Shown piece by piece: positions 50,114 through 58,863 of a DNA stretch of 64,000 nt. The notes under the pieces were generated by a model. The model saw only the letters and a program-made list of their open reading frames with translations. It was not told the origin of the DNA and searched no databases. The translations under genes were made by a program, and so were the position numbers. Origin of the DNA: Nitrospira sp. (GTDB taxonomy: Bacteria > Nitrospirota > Nitrospiria > Nitrospirales > Nitrospiraceae); contig JADYYH010000039.1 in NCBI GenBank assembly GCA_020853775.1, forward strand, positions 1 through 64,000. The letters run 5' to 3'. Every line of letters begins with the position of its first letter. The first letter of the stretch is position 1.

Positions 50114-50914
50114 ATGAATCGTTTGGATGAGACGTTCGGGCGGTTGCAAGCGAAGGGGGAAAAAGCCCTCATCACCTATATCATGGCGGGTGATCCGTCC
50201 TTGCAGGAGACGGAACAGCTGGTGCTCGAACTGGAGCGGGCCGGGGCCGACATCATTGAATTGGGTGTGCCCTTTTCCGATCCCATCGCCGACGGACCGG
50301 TGATTCAACAGGCAGCCGAGCGGGGATTGCAAAGCGGCACCTCGCTCCGCAGGATTCTCGAGTCGGTGGCTCGTCTGCGCGGCATGACCCAGATCCCCAT
50401 CGTCTTGATGGCCTATTACAACAACATTCATGCGTTCGGAGAAGCAGACTTTTGTCGCAAGGCCGTTGCGGCCGGCGTTGACGGCCTCATCGTGCCGGAC
50501 ATGCCGCCAGATGAAGCGGGACCCCTCCGCGAGCCGGCGACTGCGGCAGGCCTGCATCTGATTTTTCTCCTGGCGCCGACCAGCACGGCGTCGCGCCGCG
50601 CCTACGTGGCGAAGGAGTCCGGCGGATTTGTCTATTATGTTTCCATCACAGGCATTACTGGGGCTAAACTGAACGACATGGTGGGCGTGCGAGACAACGT
50701 CGCCAAGATCAGGAAGCACACCAAGACACCCGTTGCCGTGGGCTTCGGTGTGGCTACGCCGGAAGATGCTGCGCGCGTCGCGGAAGCCGCCGACGGCGTG
50801 ATCGTCGGAAGCGCGATTGTCCGTCGTGTTGGAGAACATGGGCAGGATGGCCGACTCGTTCACGAAGTGGGTTCCTTCGTCCGCTCCCTTAAGGCGGCCA
50901 TGCAACCTGGGTAA
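50114..50914 (+). CDS. trpA: Tryptophan synthase alpha subunit
   Basis: 266 aa from ATG 50114. The catalytic Glu and Asp lie in DIIELGVPFSDPIADGP; PIVLMAYYNNIHAFG, GLIVPDMPPDEAG, YVSITGITGAKL and VGFGVATPEDAARV are all in place. It cleaves indole-3-glycerol phosphate and channels indole to TrpB. Confidence 0.97.
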   Translation: MNRLDETFGRLQAKGEKALITYIMAGDPSLQETEQLVLELERAGADIIELGVPFSDPIADGPVIQQAAERGLQSGTSLRRILESVARLRGMTQIPIVLMAYYNNIHAFGEADFCRKAVAAGVDGLIVPDMPPDEAGPLREPATAAGLHLIFLLAPTSTASRRAYVAKESGGFVYYVSITGITGAKLNDMVGVRDNVAKIRKHTKTPVAVGFGVATPEDAARVAEAADGVIVGSAIVRRVGEHGQDGRLVHEVGSFVRSLKAAMQPG

Positions 50915-51115
50915 CGCTGTTTATTCCGGCATCACTCCGTCATTCCCCCGGTTAGTTTCTCATCCTGCCGGCGCGCCCATCTCGCGCACTGCTTCCGTAT
51001 CAGCTCTGACTCGCGTACATCCCGATCCGTCGCCCTCTATCCGCATTCAGCGACATTCATGCAGAGTGGTCACGCTCTGTCCTGCAACGATTGATGGTTC
51101 AGATGAGGAGATGCC

Positions 51116-52174
51116 ATGGCCGTAGCTCGCCGTAAGATCAGTCGCACCACTCGTAAGACGACTTCCACGAATGCCTCGGTCGCCGCGCGGAGAAAGGCCA
51201 CCGTCCGCAAGCCGGCTCCTGTTGGAGAAGATCGCCTGCTGCGCGCGCTGCAACAGGGACTGTTCAATACGCTGTCGAGTGCGGAGGGTGAAGGACGGTC
51301 GCCCATCGGTGTGGCCGCGGTGTTCGTGCAATTATTCCTGCAGCTGACCAAGGTGCAGGCTGTGGCGCTGTACGTGCGCGACGAGCAAACCCGCGAGATG
51401 GCTTGTCTGGCGGAAGCCGGCAGCAGCGATCCGTCCGCGGCGGAACTCTGGCAGGAGGGGCTGAAGAAGGCGGAGCAGCATGCCCAGATTGTCAGTGGGG
51501 AGTTGTATGGCGTTCGACTACATCGGATCAATCGATTGGATGGCGTCGTCATGTTCCGGACTGGAAAGTCTCAGCGATTGCCCGCGCGCAAGCTCCTGTC
51601 GCTGTTGACGGCGGTGGAACCCTGGTTGGCGGTCCTGCTGGACCATGCCCGGTTGACGGTGAAATATGCCGCCAAGATTCTGCGTATTCAGCATATGGAG
51701 CAGGTGAGCGATATCCTGAATTCGTCCCTGGCCGAGGAAGAAAAATTGCGGCGGGCCTTGGATGCGGCCGTTCGACTGGTTGAAGCAGAAGCCGGCGCGC
51801 TGTTTTTGGCGAGCGCCGACGGGATATTGAGCTTGTCTGCCATCGGCGGAGAACGCGCCGCGGGACTCACGGCATTGACCTCCACGATTGCGGCCGGGGT
51901 CCATCGCACGGGCCAGGCGGTGTTGATTACTCAGGGGCGGCAGGATCCGCGCCTGGTCGCGGGGCAGGGATGGCAAGCCGCACTGTCTGTCGCCTCGCTC
52001 GTGTCGGTTCCGGTCCGCATGGGCGCTCGTGCCGTCGGGGTTCTGGAAGTCGTCAACCGGCGCAGCGGCAAACCCTTCAGCAACTGGGATGTGTTGGAAC
52101 TGGCGAGCCTCTCGAATCAGTTTGGCCTGGCGATCGACAATCTCAGAAGGGGAGTGGGCGGGGGCAGGATCTGA
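51116..52174 (+). CDS. GAF-domain protein
   Basis: 352 aa. The first ~35 residues are highly basic (RKISRTTRKTTSTNASVAAR), then a diverged GAF-like region (~40-180) and a clear C-terminal GAF domain (~195-345): QVSDILNSSLAEEEKLRRAL, AEAGALFLASADGILSL, VSVPVRMGARAVGVLEVVNR and FSNWDVLELASLSNQFGLAI. No output domain is present, so it probably senses a small ligand and acts through a partner. ATG 51116 has GAGGAG upstream. Ligand unknown. Confidence 0.85.
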   Translation: MAVARRKISRTTRKTTSTNASVAARRKATVRKPAPVGEDRLLRALQQGLFNTLSSAEGEGRSPIGVAAVFVQLFLQLTKVQAVALYVRDEQTREMACLAEAGSSDPSAAELWQEGLKKAEQHAQIVSGELYGVRLHRINRLDGVVMFRTGKSQRLPARKLLSLLTAVEPWLAVLLDHARLTVKYAAKILRIQHMEQVSDILNSSLAEEEKLRRALDAAVRLVEAEAGALFLASADGILSLSAIGGERAAGLTALTSTIAAGVHRTGQAVLITQGRQDPRLVAGQGWQAALSVASLVSVPVRMGARAVGVLEVVNRRSGKPFSNWDVLELASLSNQFGLAIDNLRRGVGGGRI

Positions 52175-52189
52175 CGGGCCTGCACAGGC

Positions 52190-52795
52190 TCAGCGTTTTT
52201 CAGGCGGCATGTACTTGATCATGTCGGCCGCCAGTTTCGTGGCAAGGTCCTTCATGTCGGGGCGGATGAAGAGATAACTTTCCTGCACCTGATGGCGCGC
52301 CTTCCAGACGATGGCGCCGTTGATGGCGTCAACCAGCCGCATACTCAACCCGACGCGCGCGATGTTATCGCCTTCCTCGCGCGTGTATTCCCACGCATTC
52401 ACCTTCACCACCAACAGGGAATCCGCGCCCAGGGCATGTCCAATCTTGATCGCGGAATTCTTGTCCGATTGGCCGGTGGTTTCCATACGAGAGAAATACG
52501 TGACGAGCGCATCGAAGGCGTCTTTGGTCGTCTGGAACGTGTCGGTGACTTGATCGGGCGGGACGACCTTCTCAACCCGGCGGCTCTTGATCAGAACTTT
52601 GGCGACCACTTCTTCCACGTCTTCACGGGCGCTGTCATAGGTGCCGGAGATCGGAAGGATCGCCATCGTCTTCGGGTAAAACCCCCGCGCGGCCGGTCCT
52701 TCCCACATCTCCTGCAAGCCTCCGCAGCCTGCCAGCAGTGCGGTCGTCACGAGACAGAGAACAACGCTGATGGTAGAAAATGTGTGTCGGGTCAT
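52190..52795 (-). CDS. Outer-membrane lipoprotein of unknown function
   Basis: 201 aa with a type II signal peptide ending LLAGC (Cys24). The mature part (YPKTMAILPISGTYDSARED, VEKVVPPDQVTDTFQTTKDA, GADSLLVVKVNAWEYTREEG, MRLVDAINGAIVWKARHQVQ) has the alpha-beta pattern of CsgG/TolB-N-like or GNA1162-like lipoproteins, in which a strand set IVWKA packs beside a nucleotide-free Rossmann-like fold. It probably supports an outer-membrane assembly; partner not identifiable. Confidence 0.8.
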   Translation of the reverse strand: MTRHTFSTISVVLCLVTTALLAGCGGLQEMWEGPAARGFYPKTMAILPISGTYDSAREDVEEVVAKVLIKSRRVEKVVPPDQVTDTFQTTKDAFDALVTYFSRMETTGQSDKNSAIKIGHALGADSLLVVKVNAWEYTREEGDNIARVGLSMRLVDAINGAIVWKARHQVQESYLFIRPDMKDLATKLAADMIKYMPPEKR

Positions 52796-52808
52796 GGTTC
52801 GTACAATA

Positions 52809-52817
52809 AGTGTAGCA
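52809..52817 (-). promoter_or_regulatory. Extended -10 upstream of the 52.2-kb lipoprotein gene
   Basis: On the minus strand TGC-TACACT forms a TGn extended -10 element 13 bp before the ATG at 52795, giving a very short leader. No good -35. Confidence 0.35.
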
Positions 52818-52842
52818 GATTGATTCGCTGCCGGACGCGACC

Positions 52843-53988
52843 TTAGAAGGTCACGGCGATGGATCCCGAGGCCAAGGCAGCCTGGTCTCTGAAATCATAC
52901 CCGCCGGCAATATCGATCCGCAAGGCTAAGACACGAATGCCGAAGCCTGCCGTCGGAATAAAGGGTGTTTTCGCATCCTGCATATTTTTGAACGCACCGA
53001 GCCGAAAGGACAGCAGCTCGGAGAGGATCGTCTGTTCTGCACCGAGGCTCAGGACCTGGCTATGCACGCCGGGAGTGAGGGTATTGTTCTTCGTCACGTC
53101 CACATCCGCCGTCAATGTGAGGGAATTGTACGGGTTCACGGCGATGCCGGTTCGGACCTGTGGCAAGAGCTTAAATTTATCGCCGTTCGGCGCATCGAAG
53201 GTCGGCGCGTTGATATCCTTTGCGACGATACCCATCCGCAACCAGGAGGAGGGACGGAACATGGCACCCACGTCGATGCCCAGCGCGCTCGAGATTTTCG
53301 CGCGCCCGATGTCCTCGAAGACCTTCACATCGTCGCTCGCGCCGCGGATATTGGTGGCGCCGGTATAGGCCGCGCCTTGGATGACCTTGCCGGTGATGCC
53401 GATGGAAAACATCCGGTCCATGAACGCATAGGCATAGGACAGTGCTGCCTGCCGGACTTCCAGTCCGTTCATGGCGAATTGCCCGTTGACGGTGAGATTC
53501 GTGCCGTTGTTCGTAAAGCCCACCGGGCCGCGTAAAAATCCGCCGGATGTGGCGACATCCGAGACGTTGAATCCCAACGCATGTTCGCCGAAGTTGCCCT
53601 TGACGTAGAATCCGCCTGAAGCAGCCGCCGTCAGGTTGGTGCCGGGCTTGTTCATGCGATCGATTTGTTGTTGGAGTCGGGCGATATTGCCGGCCGATGT
53701 GTTATTCAAGTTCAGGTTGTTGATGTCTTTAATCGTATCGAAGACGTCGCCGCGATCAATCACCTGACCGCCGCCTTGAATGCGCATATCGAATTTTTTG
53801 CTCATCGCCATGCCGGCGGGATTCCAGTAGGTGGCGAGCGAGTCGGTTGTCGTGGCCACCCCGGCTCCGCCCATTCCCATCTGGCGTGATCCGACAAACA
53901 CAAATTCAACGGCCGCCGCCTGGAGCGGTAGGAGAACGGCCAGCAGGGCGGCCGTATATCGAATAGAGGATTTGACCCGTGTGTTCAT
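52843..53988 (-). CDS. Outer-membrane beta-barrel protein (TraF_2/FadL-like)
   Basis: ATG 53988 gives 381 aa with an N-terminal signal peptide (TAALLAVLLPLQAAAVEF). Right after it, VGSRQMGMGGAGVATTTDSL and ATYWNPAGMA match the plug-like N-terminus of the TraF_2/FadL-type barrels, and the rest is a series of amphipathic strands ending in a terminal Phe (SIAVTF), the usual barrel-assembly signal. Likely an outer-membrane transporter or structural barrel; it is not part of a conjugation cluster despite the Pfam name. Confidence 0.82.
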   Translation of the reverse strand: MNTRVKSSIRYTAALLAVLLPLQAAAVEFVFVGSRQMGMGGAGVATTTDSLATYWNPAGMAMSKKFDMRIQGGGQVIDRGDVFDTIKDINNLNLNNTSAGNIARLQQQIDRMNKPGTNLTAAASGGFYVKGNFGEHALGFNVSDVATSGGFLRGPVGFTNNGTNLTVNGQFAMNGLEVRQAALSYAYAFMDRMFSIGITGKVIQGAAYTGATNIRGASDDVKVFEDIGRAKISSALGIDVGAMFRPSSWLRMGIVAKDINAPTFDAPNGDKFKLLPQVRTGIAVNPYNSLTLTADVDVTKNNTLTPGVHSQVLSLGAEQTILSELLSFRLGAFKNMQDAKTPFIPTAGFGIRVLALRIDIAGGYDFRDQAALASGSIAVTF

Positions 53989-54079
53989 AGAAGCAGTAAG
54001 AACTCCGGCTCGGAAGGGTCGATGGCGCAGTCTACGAAAAGAGGCTAAAGCCGTCAAGAAATCATTGTTCGCCCGGAGG

Positions 54080-54766
54080 TCATCCGAGAGGTCTCGTCTC
54101 AGACGAGATGATCGCGCCGTCCTGCATGGAGACGATGCGGTCGGCCTGAGCGGAGAGTTTGTCGTTATGCGTGACGATCACAAACGTGGTGCCTCGCGAG
54201 CGATTTAGTTGGCGCATAAGCGCGAAGAGCGCCTCGCCCGTATGGCTATCGAGGTTGCCCGTCGGTTCATCGGCCAACACCAGATCCGGTTGCTGCATCA
54301 AAGCCCGCGCCACGGACACCCGCTGTTGCTCGCCGCCGGACAGTTCGCCCGGTTTGTGATGCAGGCGGTTGCCCAGACCGACCTCGCCGAGGAGTTTTGT
54401 GGCTTCGCCGACGACATCGGCCATCTCGCGTTTCTGGATCATCGCCGGCAAACAGGCATTCTCGAGTGCCGTGAATTCCGGCAGCAGGTGGTGGAACTGG
54501 AAGACGAATCCCACTCGCTTGTTGCGGAACTCCGCCTGCTGTTGCTCGGTGAGTTGAAAAAGATTCTGCCCATCGAATGACACGGTGCCTTTGGTCGGAC
54601 GATCCAGTGTGCCGAGTATTTGAAGGAGGGTGCTTTTGCCGGCTCCCGACGCGCCCATGATGGCAATCAGTTCGCCGCGCTGGATATGCAAGTTGATGTT
54701 ATTCAACACTACCAACTCGCGCCCGCCCATCGGAAACGATTTATAGAGTTCGACGACGTCAATCAT
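54080..54766 (-). CDS. lolD: Lipoprotein-releasing ABC transporter ATP-binding protein
   Basis: 228 aa. Walker A GASGAGKST, Q-loop VFQFHHLLPEFTALEN, signature LSGGEQQRVSVARALMQQPD, Walker B LVLADEPTGNLD and switch His in IVTHND. The LolD/MacB subclass is indicated by the FHHLLPEFTALENA stretch and by the adjacent LolC-type permease. It powers release of lipoproteins from the inner membrane toward LolA. Confidence 0.93.
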   Translation of the reverse strand: MIDVVELYKSFPMGGRELVVLNNINLHIQRGELIAIMGASGAGKSTLLQILGTLDRPTKGTVSFDGQNLFQLTEQQQAEFRNKRVGFVFQFHHLLPEFTALENACLPAMIQKREMADVVGEATKLLGEVGLGNRLHHKPGELSGGEQQRVSVARALMQQPDLVLADEPTGNLDSHTGEALFALMRQLNRSRGTTFVIVTHNDKLSAQADRIVSMQDGAIISSETRPLG

Positions 54767-54838
54767 GCGGCAACTGCTGTATGGAATGTTCGATGATCAC
54801 TGTTCGACAATGGTACCTGTATCAGCACTCTGTCGCTG

Positions 54839-56116
54839 TCATTCATATCGGAGGGCGGCGGACGGATCGAGTTTGGCCGCCTGGAGCGACGGGTACAGCG
54901 TGGCGGCGAAACTGATCAGAATGGCCGACCCTGCGACCAGCACCACATCCGATCCCAGAACATGCACTGGAATGCGAGAGATGTAATAGACGGTCGGATC
55001 GAAGGTCCAAAACGTTTGAATCAACCAGAGAAACGCATACCCGAGCGGGACGCCGATGGCCGCGCCTGAGCAGCCGATGATCAGGCCGTTGAGCATAAAA
55101 ATCCGCATGATGCCCTTGCGTGTCGCGCCCATCGCCTTAAGGATCGCAATCTCGCGCTGTTTTTCCGTCACGATCATCGTCAGGGTACTGACGATGTTGA
55201 ACGAGGCCACGATCGTGATCAGTACCAGCAGCAGGAACATCATGGTCTTTTCCAGCTTCAGGGCCGAGAACAGGTTGCGGTTCATTTGCATCCAGTCCCT
55301 GGCCCAGAAGGCGAAGCCCAGCTGCTGCTCGATCGAACGGGCTACGTCGGCCGCTCGGAACACGTCGGCGACTTTGACTTCGATGCCGGTCACGGTCGCG
55401 CCCATGTTGAAAAACTTCTGTGCCTCGCCCAGTTCAATGTATGCCAGCGAGGAATCGTATTCGTACATGCCGGATTGGAAAATGCCGACGACGACGAACT
55501 GCCGGATTTTCGGTGTCATGCTGGCGCCGGTCACCGGCCCGACAGGAGAGACGACATTGAGGGTGTCGCCGGGAAAAGCCCCGAGCCGCATCGACAATTC
55601 TTTCCCGAGAATAATTCCAGGGCGCATGGCGGTATCCGGTCCGTTCGGTTCGCGTTCCTTTTCAGGAATGACGACTTTGGTCGAATGCGAAAGATCGTCA
55701 AGGTTGCCATTCACCAGGTTGTGCGTGAGCTCGGTTACGGTGCCTTCACGCGCCGGATCGATCCCGCGCAGGATGATGCCTTGGACGCCCGATGGAGAGG
55801 TGAGCAGGACTTGCCGGAAAATGAAGGGTGTGGCGGCCAGCACCTCTGGAACGCCGGCGACTTTCTTCACCTGTTCCTCGTAATCGACCATGGACTCTTT
55901 CATCCGGTCGTTGACGAGAATGTGCGCGGTGGTGCCGAGGATCTTGGCCTGCACATCCTCCTTGAACCCCGTCATGATTCCGACGGTGCCGATCAACGCC
56001 GCCACGCCGAGCGTAATCCCGACGATGGAGACGATCGTATTGAAGGAGATGGTGCGGTTGCGTCGCTTGGCGCGCAGGTAACGCAGGCCGATGAAGATTT
56101 CGTAGGGAAGCGCCAT
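54839..56116 (-). CDS. lolC: Lipoprotein-releasing system permease (LolC/LolE type)
   Basis: 425 aa with the fixed topology: a first helix (TISFNTIVSIVGITLGVAAL), a ~230-residue periplasmic domain, then three helices at the C-terminus (MMFLLLVLITIVASFNIVST; FMLNGLIIGCSGAAIGVPLG; VVLVAGSAILISFAATLYPS) in an FtsX domain. The N-terminal YEIFIGLRYLRAKRRNRTIS is characteristic. A single permease gene probably forms a homodimer, combining LolC and LolE roles. The stop-to-start gap to lolD is 72 bp. Confidence 0.93.
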   Translation of the reverse strand: MALPYEIFIGLRYLRAKRRNRTISFNTIVSIVGITLGVAALIGTVGIMTGFKEDVQAKILGTTAHILVNDRMKESMVDYEEQVKKVAGVPEVLAATPFIFRQVLLTSPSGVQGIILRGIDPAREGTVTELTHNLVNGNLDDLSHSTKVVIPEKEREPNGPDTAMRPGIILGKELSMRLGAFPGDTLNVVSPVGPVTGASMTPKIRQFVVVGIFQSGMYEYDSSLAYIELGEAQKFFNMGATVTGIEVKVADVFRAADVARSIEQQLGFAFWARDWMQMNRNLFSALKLEKTMMFLLLVLITIVASFNIVSTLTMIVTEKQREIAILKAMGATRKGIMRIFMLNGLIIGCSGAAIGVPLGYAFLWLIQTFWTFDPTVYYISRIPVHVLGSDVVLVAGSAILISFAATLYPSLQAAKLDPSAALRYE

Positions 56117-56118
56117 GT

Positions 56119-57600
56119 CTACTTTTCAGGCCTGAGTTGCGGGAAGAGCACCACATCCCTGATGGAAGCCTGATTGGTGAAGAGCATGACCAGACGATCG
56201 ATGCCAATGCCTTCGCCGGCGGTCGGCGGCATGCCGTATTCGAGAGCGCGGAGGAAGTCCTCGTCCACCCGATGGGCCTCTTCATCGCCCGCCGCATGTT
56301 GGGCCGCCTGGGCCTCGAAGCGTTCGCGCTGATCGAGCGGATCGTTCAACTCGGAAAAGGCATTGGCAATCTCGCGCCCGGCGATATACAGCTCGAACCG
56401 GTCGGTCAATGAGGGATCGGAATCCTTGCGGCGCGCGAGGGGAGAAATTTCAATCGGGTAGTCGGTGATGAACGTCGGTTGCTGCAGTTTCGGTTCGACG
56501 GTTTCTTCGAAGATTTCGTTCAGGATGTTGACCAGCGATTCCTTCGGCGACACCTCGACGCCGAGCCGCTTGGCCGCGGCGAGGGCTTCGTCGCGATTCG
56601 TGAGCACCGACGGCGGCAAACTGTTCACCTCCAGAATAGCCTGATGGTAGGACCAACGGCGCCAGGGAGATCCTAGATTGATCTGGGCGCCCTGATAGTC
56701 GATCGTCGTGGTGCCCAAAATATCCTGCGCCAATCGGCCGAAGAGTTCCTCGGTCAGGATGATCAGGTCCTGGTAGTCGGCATAGGCGACGTAAAACTCC
56801 AGCATCGTGAATTCGGGGTTATGAATCGTCGAAATGCCTTCATTCCGGAAATTGCGATTGATCTCAAACACCCGGGGAAACCCGCCGACGATCAGCCGCT
56901 TGAGGTACAGTTCCGGCGCGATGCGGAGATACAGCTCTGCATCCAAGGCATTGTGATGGGTGACAAAGGGCTTGGCCGCGGCGCCGCCGGGAATCGGATG
57001 CATCATCGGCGTTTCCACTTCGAGGAAGCCGCGCTCGATGAGGAACGCGCGAATTCCGGACACGATGCGGCTGCGTAGCGCGAAAATCTGGTGCACCTGC
57101 GGGTTGGCGATCAAGTCGACATAGCGTTGCCGATATCTGGTTTCCACGTCGGTGAGCCCGTGCCATTTTTCCGGTAACGGGCGGAGGGCTTTGCTCAAAA
57201 ACGTGAGCGTCTTGGCCTCGACGGTGAACTCATTGGTCTTGGTGCGAAAGAGGATGCCGGTCACGCCGATCCAGTCGCCGAGATCCAGTCCCTCGGAAAT
57301 CTGGTGCGCCTGGTCGCCGAGCGTGTCTTTCTTCAGATAGACCTGCAGACGGTCAGACCCGTCTTGCAAGACGGCGAATGCCGCTTTGCCGAAGCGGCGC
57401 AAGCCGACGATCCGACCGGCGATGGTGCACCCGACCTGTTCCTGTTCGAGCACCTCTTTGCTCTTCTCCCCATGCAGGCGCGTGAGCTGGCCCGCGCGGT
57501 CCTTGATCTCGTAGCGCGTTCCATACGGGGCCACACCGAGCTGGCGGAGGTGGTCGAGTTTCTTGATCCGTTGTTGCCGTTGATCGTTTAATTCATCCAT
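56119..57600 (-). CDS. lysS: Lysyl-tRNA synthetase, class II
   Basis: 493 aa. An N-terminal OB-fold anticodon-binding domain (GCTIAGRIVGLRRFGKAAFA) precedes the class II core: motif 1 in SGIRAFLIERGFLEVETPMM, motif 2 in VFEINRNFRNEGISTIHNPE, motif 3 in GMPPTAGEGIGIDRLVMLFT. It charges tRNA-Lys. Separated from lolC by 2 bp, so translation factors and lipoprotein export share one transcript. Confidence 0.97.
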   Translation of the reverse strand: MDELNDQRQQRIKKLDHLRQLGVAPYGTRYEIKDRAGQLTRLHGEKSKEVLEQEQVGCTIAGRIVGLRRFGKAAFAVLQDGSDRLQVYLKKDTLGDQAHQISEGLDLGDWIGVTGILFRTKTNEFTVEAKTLTFLSKALRPLPEKWHGLTDVETRYRQRYVDLIANPQVHQIFALRSRIVSGIRAFLIERGFLEVETPMMHPIPGGAAAKPFVTHHNALDAELYLRIAPELYLKRLIVGGFPRVFEINRNFRNEGISTIHNPEFTMLEFYVAYADYQDLIILTEELFGRLAQDILGTTTIDYQGAQINLGSPWRRWSYHQAILEVNSLPPSVLTNRDEALAAAKRLGVEVSPKESLVNILNEIFEETVEPKLQQPTFITDYPIEISPLARRKDSDPSLTDRFELYIAGREIANAFSELNDPLDQRERFEAQAAQHAAGDEEAHRVDEDFLRALEYGMPPTAGEGIGIDRLVMLFTNQASIRDVVLFPQLRPEK

Positions 57601-57610
57601 GGTTACGCGG

Positions 57611-57686
57611 AGCGTATGGCTGATGGCGAATAGCCGATGGTCCGGGATAAGATCCCGTTCCTGCTATCTACTATACGCCATACGCT
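57611..57686. repeat. REP-like palindromic element, copy 2
   Basis: Between prfB and lysS. Perfect 10-bp ends AGCGTATGGC / GCCATACGCT and a core GATCCCGTTCCT shared with the copy at 45185-45259. It folds back on itself and would form a hairpin in the prfB-lysS transcript. Confidence 0.7.
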
Positions 57687-57701
57687 ATCTGCTCCCTTTC
57701 C

Positions 57702-58845
57702 TTACAGGTCGTCATCTGTCATGGCCACCGGCTGAGGCGTTTTGCCGCCGGTCAATTTTCTCTGCAGATAGGCTTCGATGAAGCCGTCCAAGTCGCCGTC
57801 CATCACCGCCGATACCTGGCCGACTTCAAAGCCGGTCCGATGATCTTTGACCATCTGGTAGGGCTGGAAGACGTAGGATCGGATCTGGCTGCCCCAAGCG
57901 ATATCTTTTTTCTCGCCGACGATCGCGTTGAACTCGGCTTCCTTCTTGCGTTGTTCTACTTCAAAGAGGCGGGCTCTCAAAATCTTCATGGCCCCGTTAC
58001 GATTCTGGAGCTGAGACCGCTCGTTTTGGCATTGCACTACGATACCGGTTGGAATGTGGGTGATGCGAATGGCCGTCTCTACCTTATTCACATTTTGACC
58101 GCCTGCGCCGCCGGCCCGAAAGGTATCAATCCGGAGATCCTTGTCCTCGATCACGACTTCCACATCATCGTCGAGCTCCGGATAGACGAACACGGAGGCG
58201 AAGGACGTATGGCGTCGCTTGTTCGCGTCGAACGGAGAAATTCTCACGAGACGATGCACTCCGGCTTCGGCTTTCAAATAGCCATAGGCATAGGGGCCGG
58301 TTACGGTCAAAGTCGCGCTCTTGATGCCGGCCTCATCGCCTCCTTGCAAATCCAATGTCTCGACCTTGAAGCCCTTCTGCTCGGCCCAGCGAACGTACAT
58401 CCGCAGGAGCATTTGCGCCCAGTCTTGCGACTCGGTGCCGCCGGCGCCGGGATGGATGGCGAAGATGGCGTTGTTCGCGTCCAGTTCGCCCGAGAGGAGG
58501 AGCTCAATGCGGAACTGGGCGACGGCTTTTTCGAAGGGCTCGAGTTCGGCTGTGAGTTCCTGTTCCAGTCCGGCATCCCCTGACTCCAGGGCCAGCTCCA
58601 ACAGCGCCTCGATATCACTCTGCCGACGTTCGGTGTCTCGCCAGCGCGAGAGTTCTCGATCCAGCGCGGCCTTGCGGCGGTTCACCTTGGCGGCAGCCTG
58701 CGTATCTTTCCAGAAATCCGGCTGGGAGGTTTTGACGTCGATGTCGTTGAGTTCAGCGGTCATCCGAGCCAGGTCAAAGATGCCCCCGTAGCTGCGCTAA
58801 CTGTTCACCGAGGGTTCGCACACGGGTCCGGACATCATCCAACAT
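57702..58845 (-). CDS. prfB: Peptide chain release factor 2, with programmed +1 frameshift
   Basis: ATG 58845 begins a 23-codon zero frame ([23 protein letters not shown]) ending CTT TGA; a +1 shift reads CTT GAC and continues to the stop at 57702, giving 380 aa. RF2 features: SPF tripeptide in [16 protein letters not shown] and the GGQ motif in [12 protein letters not shown] that triggers peptidyl-tRNA hydrolysis. RF2 reads UGA and UAA, so efficiency of the shift is set by its own level. lnt lies just upstream. Confidence 0.96.
58773..58791 (-). promoter_or_regulatory. prfB +1 recoding site
   Basis: The minus strand reads CTA CGG GGG CAT CTT TGA C: a Shine-Dalgarno-like GGGGG three nucleotides before the CTT-TGA-C shift site, as in Escherichia coli prfB. 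Confidence 0.95.
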
Positions 58846-58863
58846 GGCACGGTCCTTTCATTC

